Origin: Hippopus hippopus
Taxonomy: Eukaryota > Mollusca > Bivalvia > Cardiida > Cardiidae
Reading direction: 5' to 3'
Length of the DNA stretch: 64,000 nucleotides
Assembly: GCA_946811185.2 (NCBI GenBank)
Contig: OX328106.1
Coordinates: 43,598,311-43,662,310, forward strand
Shown: positions 30,501-35,111 of the stretch, piece by piece
Layout of the letters: each line of letters opens with the position of its first letter
Position numbering within the stretch: the stretch's first letter is position 1
The notes under the pieces: model-generated
What the model was told of the DNA's origin: nothing
Seen by the model: only the letters and a program-made list of their open reading frames with translations
Database searches by the model: none
Position numbers and translations under genes: made by a program

Positions 30501-30599
30501 TACTAAGCCTTCCAGTATGATAAACCACAGAAAAACACACTCTCTTGATGAAATATTTGTATTTTTCGCTGATACTTTTGTTACGTATCCGACGGCCAT
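443..30599 (-). CDS. attractin-like gene, 5' part, eleven exons (3' exons off the left edge)
   Basis: Spliced product of 1720 coding bases, about 573 residues, with every exon junction keeping the frame. Visible order: hydrophobic signal-like segment, EGF-like module, CUB domain, two EGF-like modules, then a Kelch propeller. This is the N-terminal architecture of attractin/attractin-like 1, a single-pass type I membrane protein that in animals continues with PSI, C-type lectin and laminin-EGF modules. Exon 9 carries GGNTHNDTNISFGAKC followed by DFMAYD, and exon 7 carries IFGHSPLYGY; both are hallmark-like stretches of the attractin Kelch region. Exon coordinates (join, minus strand): 30364-30599, 9434-9634, 7545-7673, 5964-6136, 5065-5224, 4253-4346, 3351-3567, 2601-2790, 2150-2304, 1453-1537, 443-522. 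MEGF8 shares some domains but fits the CUB and Kelch stretches less well. The gene looks functional: no stop or frameshift in any exon. Confidence 0.9.
530..612 (+). repeat. degenerate GAATGGAT simple repeat
   Basis: Irregular repetition of GAATGGAT/TGAATGG words in the intron next to attractin exon 11. Confidence 0.6.
1111..1339 (+). mobile_element. family A MITE, decayed
   Basis: Left end TTTTTACCAGACAACAAAATC and right part CCCATAATGTTTTC to GTTATTTGG are recognisable; the central hairpin is eroded. Confidence 0.6.
1453..1537 (-). CDS. attractin-like exon 10: end of blade 5, start of blade 6
   Basis: Acceptor GTATTTCAG, donor GTATGT. Encodes DCNSWRFITSSELPEQAARY followed by GHVAHTYTG. 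The 85-bp exon is supported by phase agreement with both neighbours. Confidence 0.85.
1794..2052 (+). mobile_element. two family A MITE fragments
   Basis: 1794-1871 is the end of a minus-oriented copy (TTTATTTGTCGTCTGC to GGTAAGGTGTTAA). 1931-2052 is the hairpin and right half of a plus-oriented copy, ending GTTTGGTACAGGATTAA. Confidence 0.65.
2150..2304 (-). CDS. attractin-like exon 9: Kelch blade 5
   Basis: Acceptor CTCATTCAG, donor GTAACA. Carries RYLHSAVIYGNQMLVFGG and NTHNDT...GAKC...DFMAYD, the most attractin-specific stretch in the window. Phase 2 in, phase 1 out. Confidence 0.9.
2601..2790 (-). CDS. attractin-like exon 8: Kelch blade 4
   Basis: Acceptor TTTTGTAG, donor GTATGA. Encodes ALIKGGYGHSSVYVEKTGE and LVYGGYISG followed by LYSYNPMTKFW: one complete Kelch blade. 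Phase 1 in, phase 2 out. Confidence 0.88.
3117..3240 (-). repeat. SINE body fragment
   Basis: GTGAGAAAGAAATAAATCCTG and GCAGTGACTATAGTCAATTC match the minus-strand SINE body at 24961-25266; head and tail are missing. Confidence 0.55.
3351..3567 (-). CDS. attractin-like exon 7: Kelch blades 2-3
   Basis: Acceptor CCTTTCAG, donor GTATGG. Contains CLYIYGGVAG, a Kelch glycine pair, and IFGHSPLYGYMNRVHEID; the GH in place of GG in this blade is shared with vertebrate attractins. Phase 0 in, phase 1 out. Confidence 0.88.
3908..4136 (+). mobile_element. family A MITE, nearly full length
   Basis: Runs from TTCTTTACCAAACAACAAAAT to GTGTGGTAAAGGGTTAA, with the hairpin AAAATGCTGGTTACCAACATTTT in the middle (one arm mismatch). 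Confidence 0.8.
4253..4346 (-). CDS. attractin-like exon 6: Kelch blade segment
   Basis: Acceptor TTGTTCAG, donor GTAATT. Encodes YNIETQEWRTV and LYGHSVVHYK, matching the Trp-containing end of blade 1 and the YGHS strand of blade 2. Ends in phase 0. Confidence 0.85.
4838..5020 (+). mobile_element. family A MITE, partial
   Basis: Central hairpin GGAGAAAATGCTGGTTACCA plus its mirror arm is intact; both outer ends are decayed. It reaches to within about 45 bp of attractin exon 5. Confidence 0.7.
5065..5224 (-). CDS. attractin-like exon 5: start of Kelch propeller
   Basis: Acceptor TGTATAG after a T-rich tract, donor GTAAGT at 5064-5059. It encodes the end of the EGF region (GEDC) and the first Kelch blade, with the diagnostic glycine pair in IGNEIWVTGGYSF. 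Phase 1 in, phase 2 out. Confidence 0.87.
5964..6136 (-). CDS. attractin-like exon 4: two EGF-like modules
   Basis: Acceptor TTTACAG, donor GTAAGT. Two six-cysteine-type modules follow each other: CINNCSNHGDC/CTCHAGYKGTYC and CPKSCSGHGQC/CVCDLGHKG; the second continues into exon 5. Phase 2 in, phase 1 out. Confidence 0.88.
6291..6395 (+). repeat. family B hairpin element, partial
   Basis: Core GTAGATCAAGATCAGACT...AGTCCGATCTTGGATC forms an imperfect stem; the outer ends are not preserved. Confidence 0.6.
6465..6662 (+). repeat. family B hairpin element, decayed
   Basis: TTAACTCTTTCC at the left and GTGAAAGAGTTAA at the right flank a worn GTGTAGATC...GTGCTACACTG core. Confidence 0.5.
6800..6935 (+). 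mobile_element. family A MITE with half of its hairpin deleted
   Basis: The left arm GGGAAAAGGAGAAAATGCTG is present, but the sequence jumps directly to TTCAAAAGCCTTC of the right side, so the second hairpin arm is gone. Confidence 0.7.
7212..7443 (-). mobile_element. family A MITE, full length
   Basis: Starts TTAACCCTTTACCAATCAAT and ends TAATAGGGTTAA; the hairpin arms have several mismatches. It lies between attractin exons 3 and 4. Confidence 0.75.
7545..7673 (-). CDS. attractin-like exon 3: second half of CUB domain
   Basis: Acceptor ATTTCAG, donor GTAAG. The translation includes YFYSDAAYNMTGFHLYY, the closing beta strands of an attractin-type CUB domain. The exon is too short for simple ORF calling. 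The split Ser codon AG|T joins it cleanly to exon 2. Confidence 0.88.
7707..7937 (-). mobile_element. family A MITE, full length
   Basis: Begins TTAACCATTTACTACATGG only about 34 bp upstream of the exon 3 acceptor and ends TTTGGTAAAGAGTTTAA. Confidence 0.78.
7935..8146 (+). repeat. family B hairpin element
   Basis: AAGTGCCTTTCATAGCTATAG leads into GTGTAGATCAAGATCAG...CTGATCTTTGACCTACA; a right-end TTGGCAACGTGAGGGGTTA is decayed. It abuts the family A copy on its left. Confidence 0.7.
8218..8332 (-). repeat. SINE fragment, second body type
   Basis: CAACATTATTTCAGTCATGAG and GGTTTCACCAGTACTAGGCT to GGACACTCCCATGA match the element at 43558-43787. Confidence 0.6.
8429..8674 (+). mobile_element. 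family A MITE with duplicated hairpin core
   Basis: TTAACTCTTTACTGAATGGC to GTAGTAAAGGTTTAA. The loop region GGTTACCAGCT is repeated, GCTGGTTACCAGCTGGTTACC. Its right TTAA is also the left TTAA of the next copy. Confidence 0.8.
8671..8896 (-). mobile_element. family A MITE, back to back with the previous copy
   Basis: TTAACCCTTCAACACACAAT to ATGGTAAAGAGTTAA with a perfect central hairpin. It shares the TTAA at 8671-8674 with the plus-oriented neighbour. Confidence 0.82.
9055..9411 (+). repeat. tandem duplication of a partial family A MITE
   Basis: Two units of about 180 bp repeat ACAAATAAAAYRTGGCTYACATG...TTGTTTGAAAAGGCAGAAAACATGGTTGGGAAAGG and each carries a hairpin (one of them eroded). 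Only the right half of the element is duplicated. Confidence 0.75.
9434..9634 (-). CDS. attractin-like exon 2: first half of CUB domain
   Basis: The acceptor reads TTTACAG and the donor is GTATAT. The exon carries NKCMWLLEP and FATECGWDHLYIFNGDS, the characteristic CUB core with conserved cysteines and the acidic calcium-site pattern. Phase in 2, phase out 2. It sits beside a tandem pair of partial family A MITEs (9055-9411). Confidence 0.88.
9920..10132 (+). mobile_element. family B MITE, complete type copy
   Basis: TTAA, then CCCTTAAAGTACC...GGCGCTTTAAGGG, then TTAA: a 205-bp element with inverted ends and a TTAA target duplication. The centre is a hairpin, GATCAAGATCAGACTGCA against TGCAGTCTGATCTTTGATC. 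No coding capacity. Confidence 0.85.
11103..11369 (-). mobile_element. family A MITE next to the stub of another copy
   Basis: 11141-11369 is a full copy (TTAACCCTTTTCCAAACAAT to CTGGTAAAGAGTTAA). 11103-11140 is the left end of a plus-oriented copy (TTAACTCTTAACCACATC), so the full copy may have landed in the stub. Confidence 0.78.
11395..11545 (-). repeat. SINE fragment
   Basis: GAGTTTAACACCGTTTTAAC and CAGTACACCTAGGCATG with GACTACTTTTCTCACATC match the 3' half of the SINE; the tRNA-like head is missing. Confidence 0.55.
11577..11742 (+). mobile_element. family A MITE, partial
   Basis: Hairpin GAGAAAAATGCTGGTTATCA with its mirror arm, then a right end GTGTGGTAAAGGATTA. Confidence 0.7.
11735..11930 (+). 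repeat. family D element, partial
   Basis: AATGCATCTGCAAAAGGTCTG and GCTATTTGCAAATTTTCTGC resemble the interior of the family D copies at 34.8 and 42.5 kb, including the CAGCGCAGTCTGCTCAG stem remnant. Confidence 0.5.
11977..12646. repeat. array of three adjacent family A MITEs
   Basis: 11977-12197 plus-oriented with a worn hairpin, 12194-12421 minus-oriented, 12418-12646 minus-oriented with a perfect hairpin. Neighbours share their terminal TTAA-like tetranucleotides (TTAA at 12418-12421). Confidence 0.82.
13020..13115 (+). mobile_element. outer family A MITE, left part
   Basis: TTAACTCTTTAACAGATG through AAATTTGTCTT; interrupted by the inner copy and resumed at 13345. Confidence 0.8.
13116..13344 (+). 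mobile_element. inner family A MITE, type copy with visible TTAA duplication
   Basis: The 221-bp element 13120-13340 has perfect 13-bp inverted ends CCCTTTACCACAC and GTGTGGTAAAGGG and is flanked by TTAA at 13116-13119 and 13341-13344. The middle is a near-perfect hairpin around AAAATGCTGGTTACCAGC. TTAA duplication plus CCC ends are known traits of the piggyBac superfamily; the link is inference because no transposase is encoded. Confidence 0.9.
13345..13396 (+). mobile_element. outer family A MITE, remaining part
   Basis: TAGGATAGAAAACATTGTGG continues exactly where 13115 stopped; it breaks off inside the hairpin at AATGCTAGTTAAAC. Confidence 0.75.
13684..13753 (+). repeat. variant hairpin related to family A
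   Basis: GGAAAAAGGAGCAATTGCTTG...AAGTTATTGCC: same flanks (GAAAATATTGTGG, CATGTTTTCC) but a different stem word. Confidence 0.55.
13785..13975 (+). repeat. family B hairpin element
   Basis: TTTAACCCTGGAGTGCCTTTC leads into the stem GATCAAGATCAGACTGCA...TGCAGTCTGATCTTTGATC; the right end is worn. Confidence 0.72.
14053..14135 (+). repeat. family B hairpin fragment
   Basis: GGAGATCAAGATCAGACTAC with a decayed opposite arm CACTTTGATCTAGAACC. Confidence 0.5.
14225..14454. mobile_element. foldback element with TTAA ends
   Basis: TTAA then GGATTGGGCACCCTAATGGG at the left, CCCATTAGGGTGCCCTATCC then TTAA at the right. The 222-bp body carries 21-bp inverted ends with one mismatch, and no ORF. A third, distinct TTAA-flanked family. 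Confidence 0.8.
14518..14592 (+). repeat. variant hairpin related to family A
   Basis: GGAAAATGGAGTAATTGCTT...AAGCAATTACTCTTTTCC: a perfectly paired stem whose sequence differs from the main family A stem. Confidence 0.6.
14646..14875 (+). mobile_element. family A MITE, full length
   Basis: Left end decayed (CAACTCTTTGCAAGC), right end GTGGTAAAGGGTTAA; hairpin with one mismatch (GCATTATCTCC). Confidence 0.77.
15119..15573 (-). mobile_element. family A MITE split by a SINE
   Basis: Left piece TTTAATCCTTTACCAAAGAA up to 15156, right piece from 15466 (GAGAGAAAAGGCTTTCG) through a worn hairpin. The interruption is the SINE at 15157-15464. Confidence 0.75.
15157..15464 (+). mobile_element. tRNA-derived SINE inserted in a MITE
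   Basis: Flanked by TTCAACTCT (15148-15156 and 15466-15474), a target-site duplication. Head with GGTTGCAGGTTCAAATC (B-box-like), body CCAATTTCTTTTGGAGG, end GAAATAACATTGAAAACTG. Confidence 0.82.
15858..16082 (-). mobile_element. family A MITE, full length, decayed hairpin
   Basis: TTAACCATTTTACCATACAA to TTTGGTAAAGAGTTAA. Its right TTAA is also the left flank of the foldback element that follows. Confidence 0.76.
16079..16446. mobile_element. foldback element, TTAA flanked
   Basis: Left TTAA then GGCCCGTCTACACTAGCAAA; right TTTGCTAGTGAAGACGGCCC, T, TTAA. The interior repeats GTTTGGTGATGTTTG words and has further inverted segments (GCAAACAAAAGTTTGCTAGTG at about 16136). No ORF. Confidence 0.8.
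16490..16600 (+). repeat. family B hairpin fragment
   Basis: TTCAAGATCAGACTTCAT...GATTCAGTCTGATCCTTAATC forms the typical stem; the ends are lost. Confidence 0.55.
16668..16896 (-). mobile_element. family A MITE, complete, changed stem
   Basis: TTAACTCTTTACCACACAAT to TTTGGTAAAGAGTTAA. Both hairpin arms carry the same change (GAAGAAAATG paired with CATTTTCTTC). Confidence 0.85.
17035..17256 (-). mobile_element. family A MITE, full length
   Basis: TTGACCCTTTGCCACACAAT to GTGGTAAAGATTTAA with a good hairpin. Confidence 0.78.
17274..17766. mobile_element. nonautonomous element with CCCCCGTCACACCAAACT ends
   Basis: Perfect 18-bp terminal inverted repeats (17274-17291 and 17749-17766) enclose 493 bp without an ORF. 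An internal CCCCTGTCTCACGAAACCTG at about 17383 looks like a diverged copy of the end, so the element may be compound. Confidence 0.82.
17780..18740. other. intron 1 stretch without recognisable features
   Basis: No ORF, repeat family or inverted repeat recognised; AT-rich intronic sequence only. Confidence 0.5.
18741..20060 (+). mobile_element. 1.3-kb element with two internal tandem arrays
   Basis: Starts AGCTCACCTGAGCACGAAGT and ends CTCAGGTGAGCGATCC...GGGCCATCATGGCCC, so the ends carry inverted CTCACCTGAG words. Inside are about three units of roughly 165 bp (starting near 19010, 19173, 19334, with a stub at 19500; each has GATGCC...CTGGGG and CCCCGCCCC) and three units of roughly 145 bp (from 19586, 19731, 19875; each starts ATTGGGTCAC). 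No transposase seen. Confidence 0.75.
20536..21017. mobile_element. 482-bp element with 32-35-bp inverted ends
   Basis: Left CGAGAGTAAGACCGTGTATT...CCGAACAGTTAATCAA and right TTGCTTAACTGTTCGG...AATACCCGGTCTCGCTC are inverted copies with few mismatches. No ORF of note between them. Similar words at 20402 and 20771 (GGGTATTTACGAAC, GTTCGTAAATACCC) hint at further internal inversions. Confidence 0.72.
21017..21244 (-). mobile_element. family A MITE, full length
   Basis: CTAACCCATTACCACAGAAC to TTTGGTAAAGAGTTGA; hairpin partly eroded. Confidence 0.73.
21245..21412 (-). repeat. SINE fragment
   Basis: CAGCATTATTTCATAGCAGAC, then TTAAGAGAGAAATAAATC and CGCAGTGACTTATTGTCAAT match the SINE body in minus orientation. 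Confidence 0.55.
21437..21930 (-). repeat. family A MITE pair plus duplicated end
   Basis: 21437-21641 and 21638-21862 are two minus-oriented copies that share TTAA at 21638-21641. 21863-21930 repeats the right end (TTTTGTTGTCTGCAAGTGG to GGTAAAGAGA). Confidence 0.74.
22075..22435 (+). mobile_element. family A MITE, enlarged by about 130 bp
   Basis: Left end TTAACACTTTACCAGATGAG, right end decayed (GATTCAGTGGTTAA), intact central hairpin; extra sequence lies between the left end and the hairpin. Confidence 0.65.
22488..22590 (+). repeat. family A MITE fragment
   Basis: CTGGTCACCAGCATTTTCTC through AATGTTTTCAAAAAC and GGGTCATTAAC: hairpin right arm and right side only. Confidence 0.6.
22805..22930 (-). 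repeat. family B hairpin element
   Basis: GTGTAGATCAATGATCAGAC...GCTGATCTTGATCTACAGTG then GGCAACTATAGTCATGAAAG and CACTTTAAGGATTAA: minus-oriented copy with the right end preserved. Confidence 0.7.
22960..23305 (+). mobile_element. family A MITE with an insertion in the hairpin centre
   Basis: TAACTCTTTGCCAAGTGACC to GTGTGGTAAAGGGCTAA; about 119 bp of unrelated sequence (roughly 23099-23217) sits exactly at the loop. Confidence 0.7.
23388..23614 (-). mobile_element. family A MITE, full length, altered stem
   Basis: TTAACCCTTTAATCAAATAA to CTAGTAAAGAGTCA; the stem reads GGAGAGGAGAAAATAATGCT with a shortened opposite arm. Confidence 0.7.
23674..23909 (-). mobile_element. family A MITE, full length, decayed
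   Basis: TTAACCCTGTACCAAATGAT to CTGGTAAAGAGTTAA; the hairpin is worn. Confidence 0.72.
23970..24197 (+). mobile_element. family A MITE, complete
   Basis: TTAACTCTTTACCAGACGAC to GCGCGGTAAAGGGTTAA; the stem has the GAAAATG/CATTTTC core and an AAGAAAA-type change in both arms. Confidence 0.82.
24370..24599 (+). mobile_element. family A MITE, complete, near-consensus
   Basis: TTAACCCTTTACCAAACGAC to GTGTGGTAAAGGGTTAA with a perfect hairpin: a good reference copy. Confidence 0.87.
24601..24738 (-). mobile_element. family A MITE, truncated
   Basis: GGTCAATCCTTTATCAAACA start, worn hairpin GGAAAATGTTGGTAACTAAT, right half missing. Confidence 0.6.
24742..25288 (-). mobile_element. family A MITE split by a SINE
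   Basis: TTAACCCTTTATCACACAAT through a perfect hairpin up to TTTGTCGTTTGGT (24959), then the SINE, then TTTGTCAGTTGGTAAAGAGTTA (25267 on). Confidence 0.82.
24960..25266 (-). mobile_element. tRNA-derived SINE inserted in a MITE
   Basis: Minus orientation: (TTGA)n tail at 24960-24971 and tRNA-like head near 25190-25262 (GGGATCGAACCCGCTACC is the B-box complement). Target duplication TTTGTCGTTTGGT / TTTGTCAGTTGGT on either side. Confidence 0.83.
25440..25605 (-). repeat. family B hairpin element, decayed
   Basis: TTTAGATCAAATATCAGACTG...CAGTCTTATCTCGATAC then AGATCTACAACAG and GGCAACCAGTAGTTGTGAAA. Confidence 0.55.
25826..26208. repeat. two family A MITEs in opposite orientation
   Basis: 25826-25984 is a minus-oriented copy cut after its hairpin; 25988-26208 is a plus-oriented copy with a perfect hairpin, ending CGTGGTAAAGGATT. 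Confidence 0.72.
26368..26559 (+). mobile_element. family A MITE, internally shortened
   Basis: TTAACCCTTTACCAAATGAC to GTGTGGTAAATGGTTAA, 192 bp; one hairpin arm is mostly deleted. Confidence 0.75.
26771..26830 (-). mobile_element. end of a second copy of the 18741-20060 element family
   Basis: AACAAGAGGACCATAATGGC followed by CCTTTATCGCTCCACTGGC is the reverse complement of the right end at 20025-20060. The other end was not located. Confidence 0.55.
26830..29780. other. intron 1 stretch with few repeats
   Basis: No exon, no family A copy. 27889-28010 and 29230-29345 share phrases such as GGGGCCAGTTTTG/GGGGTCAATTTTG and GGCCTCAGTGA/CACTGAGGCC and may be worn pieces of the 1.3-kb element family. 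Nothing else recognised. Confidence 0.45.
29790..30021 (+). mobile_element. family A MITE, complete
   Basis: TTAACTCTTTACCAAACGAC to GTGTGGTAAAGTGTTAA; both stem arms carry the GAAGAAAATG/TTATCTTC change. Nearest family A copy to attractin exon 1. Confidence 0.82.
30364..30599 (-). CDS. attractin-like exon 1: start codon, signal segment, EGF-like module
   Basis: The ATG at 30597-30599 is preceded in frame by a TAA six codons upstream, so this start is firm. Residues 22-40 are strongly hydrophobic (FLWFIILEGLVIQVLC) and likely act as a signal peptide or anchor, followed by an EGF-like module (CNGIPCHNGIC, then CECYEGWAGVSC). The exon ends in phase 2 at AATAAG before a GTAGTG donor; AG joins the first G of exon 2 to give Arg. 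Confidence 0.85.
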
Positions 30600-33360
30600 A
30601 TTTTTAATGTTATGTTAGGCTGTTGTTGTTGTGTTTGACTAGCAACCACCACCCTTTTTCTGAAAGGAGTCTAATCTGTAAAAACTATACATTTTCTGAA
30701 AGATCTCATCAATACAAATCAGGAAATATATAGCTTATATAGGTTGTACTATTTCTTTACGTCAAAAATACCTTGACAAAAGGCAAAAAATCATGTTTCT
30801 GAAAACACAAATTTTAATTTTTCAGCAAAAAATGACCTCACTCTGTAACTATAAGAGTCTGCTTGATATGCAGTTAATGAAGTGTCCACATAGTGGGCAG
30901 AACATCAATGATTAATTATATACTCTACCTTAGCTGTTAGGTGATTTTATTGTGTCTTTTTCTGATGTTATATCTGTCGGACTGAACCCCATTTTGATAT
31001 TGAAAAAGAGAAAAAGCACACTTTCTACAATATGTAAGGTTTTTGAGCTTAGTTAAAGTCATCTAGATGACATCTAATAGCTTGTAAATGATAAAATGAT
31101 CTCCCATTCAGTTTTGAAAGGTTTATACACCCAAAAAACACTGTATATGTTATATAAAGGAAATAACGTTACCCCACCCACCCATTTTACAATGGGGAAA
31201 ATATAGGTTAATGCTATAGGAAAAATAGACTCATTTGAAAATGTGTGAACCACAGATATGATTTAAAACATGACACTTATTTCTTGTCTATGTTTTCTCC
31301 TTTCTATTTCAGTACAGTGCATCCAAGATTATATATAACCAGTCTTGAGAGAAGGATTTATTGAATTAGAAAATGGAATTTTTGTAACATTGATTGGAAT
31401 TCTGTCAATTTGGGAAAAGACATACACCTATTAAGTTCAAGTGATAGTAGCTTTTTTTCAACACTTTATCAGACAATCAGGATTTTCCACAACCCTAAAA
31501 AAAGGGTAGTAACCAGTATTTTCTGCTTTTCCCACAATGTTTTCTACCCTATCATAGACAAAGTCTATCATTTGAACCACATATAATTTGTAATCTGCAG
31601 ATGCTTCCATTGTTTCATTTGCTTACATATGAAATGATAAGCTATGCAGGAGGTTCTGACAAAATGTGTAGCCTCTGATCAAACTGCCCATGAACATGCT
31701 GATTGAGACTTACTCACTTAGTCTGCAAATACAAAGTTGTACATTTTCAAATGCATACTTATGCATATTTACTTAGTAAAGTAGCTTAATTATAAATGTG
31801 CGGTTCTGTTAAAATGGGGGAAATGTTTGGAGATTTGACTTACTGAAGTTACTTGAATAAAGTGATATGGTTGCCAATAATTAAATAAGTAATAACATAA
31901 TATTCCAGTTGATATTACAATATTACTAATTAATGCAAAGAAACCGATATATCTGACACAAGGTTTTGTGTGAGAACCCAAAATTATGAATAAGAAAACA
32001 ATCATGCTGCGCAGTACTCATATGTTAGAGGAATACAAAACATGTAGATCCTGGTTACGAAACAGTACGTTGAATTTTGAGTACGAATCCCTACTATAAA
32101 ACGAACGCAATTTTAAGAATTTGATTCGTAAATCTAACCAAACTTTACAATGTACATATTCAATTAGTTGTAATTTATCAAACTGGACCGTTATATGAAC
32201 ATCTTGGGTGGAAATAGTGGTTTAATTTAGCCACAGAGCCTGTCGTCAAGGGTTATTTTGTGACTCTGTTTCACTTCCGGTGTCGATTTATCTCCCCTAC
32301 CATGAAATATACCGAGTCAGAAAAATGCTTAAAAACAATTATCCACGCGCGATTTTTGTATTTCAAATCACATTTTTGGTATAAATGGATTATCGAACTA
32401 CAAAAAAATACCAGTTTAAATAGTGAAATCGCCTTTTTTCCAAAAAATATCGGTCAGTGAAATTTTCTCTCGGTTCCCGTTTGGGGTTCTCAAATCGTTT
32501 CGCGCGAGAGGCAAGCCATTTCGCAAACTCCTATCTTTAGACTTTAGCTTCCAATGACAAACGACATCAAGAAAAGCCGTAGTTTTCCATAATTGGCGCG
32601 TATCTATTTGACCCTTAGTGAGGTCATATTTCCGGAAAAAAAATTAAATTATCTCCCCTGATCTGCGCAGGCGTGGTGGTTGCTAGTTTGACCTGATTTT
32701 GTTCGATTCGTAATTATAAGCCTGTCGTCTTTCGGAACGTCTTAATCGAACTAGAAACTGGGATCCCTAGAAACTTAACCTTGAAAGAAAAGAAAATAAA
32801 ACCTCTTGATAGAAAGAACAACAGATTTTTTGTCATGGCGTGAAACAATATGGAAAGAAACTTAAAGATAAATGTACACAAGCTGTATATCAATATGACT
32901 TTACTCCTATCTAGTGTCATGAAGTTACAAGTTAGAACTCTGAACGTTGAGACAAAAAACTTAAACATTGTAAGAATGATGATAGAATATTGTCAGTATA
33001 TGTTAATTAAACCCTTTATTAAAAACAAATTAAAACTGGGTCACTTTCGTCCATAGAATGTTTGCTGAGACTCGTAAAAGAACTCGAATTGGAAGGAAAT
33101 TCTTGAATCGCAGCAGTGTGTTCCCTCAAATTTGAAGTATGGACTAAGGGAAATAAGTCGTACTTTCGAATTTTCACGTATGAATGAGTAACCTCCCTTA
33201 CTGCAACACGACGGAATGAAATGAAGGATGATTTGACAATGATTTCGAAAGTTCCCGGGATCGGTACTCTTAAGTTACATGCGGAAATTACAAAGAGATA
33301 AGATCAATTCTAATACGACACGTGAATTCGGCTCTATAAACACAATGCAACGAAAGCGTG
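30600..33360. other. region upstream of the attractin start
   Basis: Presumed 5' UTR, promoter and intergenic DNA of the minus-strand gene. 31460-31612 is a truncated minus-oriented family A MITE. 32460-32720 has more CpG than its surroundings (TTCGCGCGAGAGG, GGCGCGTATC), but no start or TATA element can be assigned. No believable exon. Confidence 0.4.
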
Positions 33361-33368
33361 GTAAAATC

Positions 33369-33428
33369 TACGTTATTCTATGTAGAGTTACGTCATTCTA
33401 TATAGAGAGACGTCATTCTGTATAAAGT
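33369..33428 (+). repeat. three tandem 20-bp units
   Basis: TACGTTATTCTATGTAGAGT, TACGTCATTCTATATAGAGA and GACGTCATTCTGTATAAAGT follow each other without gaps. Confidence 0.75.
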
Positions 33429-33516
33429 AAGTAAGTTATTCAATGGAATATAATCTGCATCCGCGTTTTTACTCTAAGTATGAACTTATTTTCCTTTGAT
33501 TAAGAGTTAGAATCGA

Positions 33517-33687
33517 AATAATCTTCTTTCTATCGTGGTTTATCGTTCAATAAACCACGTTGTGAGTTATGAGGCGCAATTAATGAATAAACCACTCGGG
33601 CTATCGCCCTTGTGGATTATTTATTGTGCCTCATAACTCACAACTGTGGCTTATTGAACGATAAACCACGATAGAAAGAAGATTATT
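33517..33687. mobile_element. large near-perfect palindrome (foldback element)
   Basis: Arms 33517-33600 and 33604-33687 are inverted copies with few mismatches: AAATAATCTTCTTTCTATCG outside, GTGAGTTATGAGGCGCAAT in the middle, CGGGCTATCGCCC at the turn. No ORF. It could extrude a cruciform. Confidence 0.85.
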
Positions 33688-33784
33688 TCTTAAGTAACAC
33701 ACAACCTTTATAATGATATTCTCATATCACTTTACACTGACATCACAATGAAAAATCATGCTGCATCATATTGTTAAAGAACTC

Positions 33785-34003
33785 TTAACCCTTAGGCTGC
33801 TAAGCACGACTCACTGACCTTTTGCGGCCAGTGTAGATCAAGATCAGACTGCACAGAACGTGCAGTCTGATCTTGGATCTACACTGTCCGATAAGGAGAT
33901 ATCTTTCCCAAAAAAATACCTTAGAAAAAGCAAAATCTTGGTTTATACTAGTCTATCAGCTTGAAAGTTTTATTTCACTTATTTAGCAGAATAAGAGTTA
34001 AAG
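33785..34003 (+). repeat. family B hairpin element
   Basis: TTAACCCTTAGGCTGC, stem GATCAAGATCAGACTGCA...TGCAGTCTGATCTTGGATC, right end ATAAGAGTTAA. Confidence 0.72.
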
Positions 34004-34080
34004 ATACATTTGCAAACCGCAGTTGATTATACTTTCTCAGTGTGATAAAATAGTGTTATGACTGGAGACAAAAATACAAA

Positions 34081-34343
34081 TGAGCCATACTATGTTAAAA
34101 GGGGGCTTACTGCATCTCCATGATGCATGATACCTACCAGGTCATCGCTTAATCGTAGGTCTATAAAATCCGTTTTGCCTGACAACTGACTGAATCATGT
34201 GGTAGACTGGTCCTTTGACATGCAGAAAATTGACCAATAGCAAAATGTTTCGGCCCAGGTCAGCCTGCGCGGACTGCGCAGGCTGACATGGGTCGATGCT
34301 TTTTGCAAATGCATTAAGCCCCCTTTTCACAGAGCAAGACTCA
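34081..34343. mobile_element. family D element
   Basis: Inverted ends TGAGCCATACTATGTTAAAA...GGGGGCTTA and TTAAGCCCCCTTTTCACAG...AGACTCA; internal hairpin CAGCCTGCGCGGACTGCGCAGGCTG near 34262. Confidence 0.75.
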
Positions 34344-34429
34344 AATTTATCTGTTGTCAACCCATGTCTATCTGATTTACTTTTTGGTTTTGGAAAACAT
34401 TAGAAAAATAATGAAAGGTATTTTGATTC

Positions 34430-34625
34430 TGTAGCACACAATCCCGAGTTTTGAAGACTTTTAGAAAAAAGGACTTTTGAAACCATTGTCGAATAAGGAG
34501 AACATGCTGGTTACAAGCATTTTCTCCATTTTCCACAACCTTTTCCACCCTATCACAGACAAATTTCATAATTTTAACATAATTTGTTGTCTGCATTTGC
34601 ATACTCTGGAATTTGACCAGTCTGC
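34430..34625 (-). mobile_element. family A MITE, decayed
   Basis: CACACAATCCCGAGTTTTGA through the hairpin GGAGAACATGCTGGTTACAA to TTTGACCAGTCTGCAAAA; outer ends lost. Confidence 0.65.
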
Positions 34626-34796
34626 AAAAAGTGTCAATCAATGTCAGCCCATGCAGGAACATTCCAGACTTCTACCTTAAACTTTATTTGGTTTTTAGAC
34701 AAAAAGTATCTATATTATGTGATGACTTCCTTGATATTATGCGTTCGTACGAAAATACATTTAAGCCCTCTTTTACAGAGAGCGTTTCATATAATT

Positions 34797-35073
34797 GAGC
34801 CATGCTCTATGAAAAAGGGGCTAACTGCATCTGCAAAATGGTCCTTACTGCGACTGCAAAAAGTATCGACTCATGTCAGTCTGATCAGTCCGTACAGGCT
34901 GACATGGGTTGAAACTTCTTGCTATTTGTAAATTTTCTGCTTGTCAAAGGATCATTCTACCTCTGGATACAGTCACTTGATAGACTGAGAATATTTAATG
35001 ATTATGTGATGACTTGCTTGGTGTAATGCATCACGTCGGTGCATTTAGCCCCCTTTTACCAGAGCATGGCTAA
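34797..35073. mobile_element. family D element
   Basis: TGAGCCATGCTCTATGAAAA...GGGGCTAACTGCATC at the left and GCATTTAGCCCCCTTTTACC...AGAGCATGGCTAA at the right; worn internal stem near 34875. Confidence 0.73.
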
Positions 35074-35111
35074 ATTTTTATGCTGTGTGTTTTTGTACTT
35101 GAGATGTAATC

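Noticed and set aside
443..30599. MEGF8 instead of attractin
   Set aside because: The EGF-CUB-EGF-Kelch order and the GGNTHNDT/DFMAYD and FGHSPLYGY stretches fit attractin better; exons beyond the window would confirm.
32714..33056. Opposing frames of 84 and 68 aa near the CpG-richer stretch
   Set aside because: Low-complexity, no domain, mutually overlapping; probably chance.
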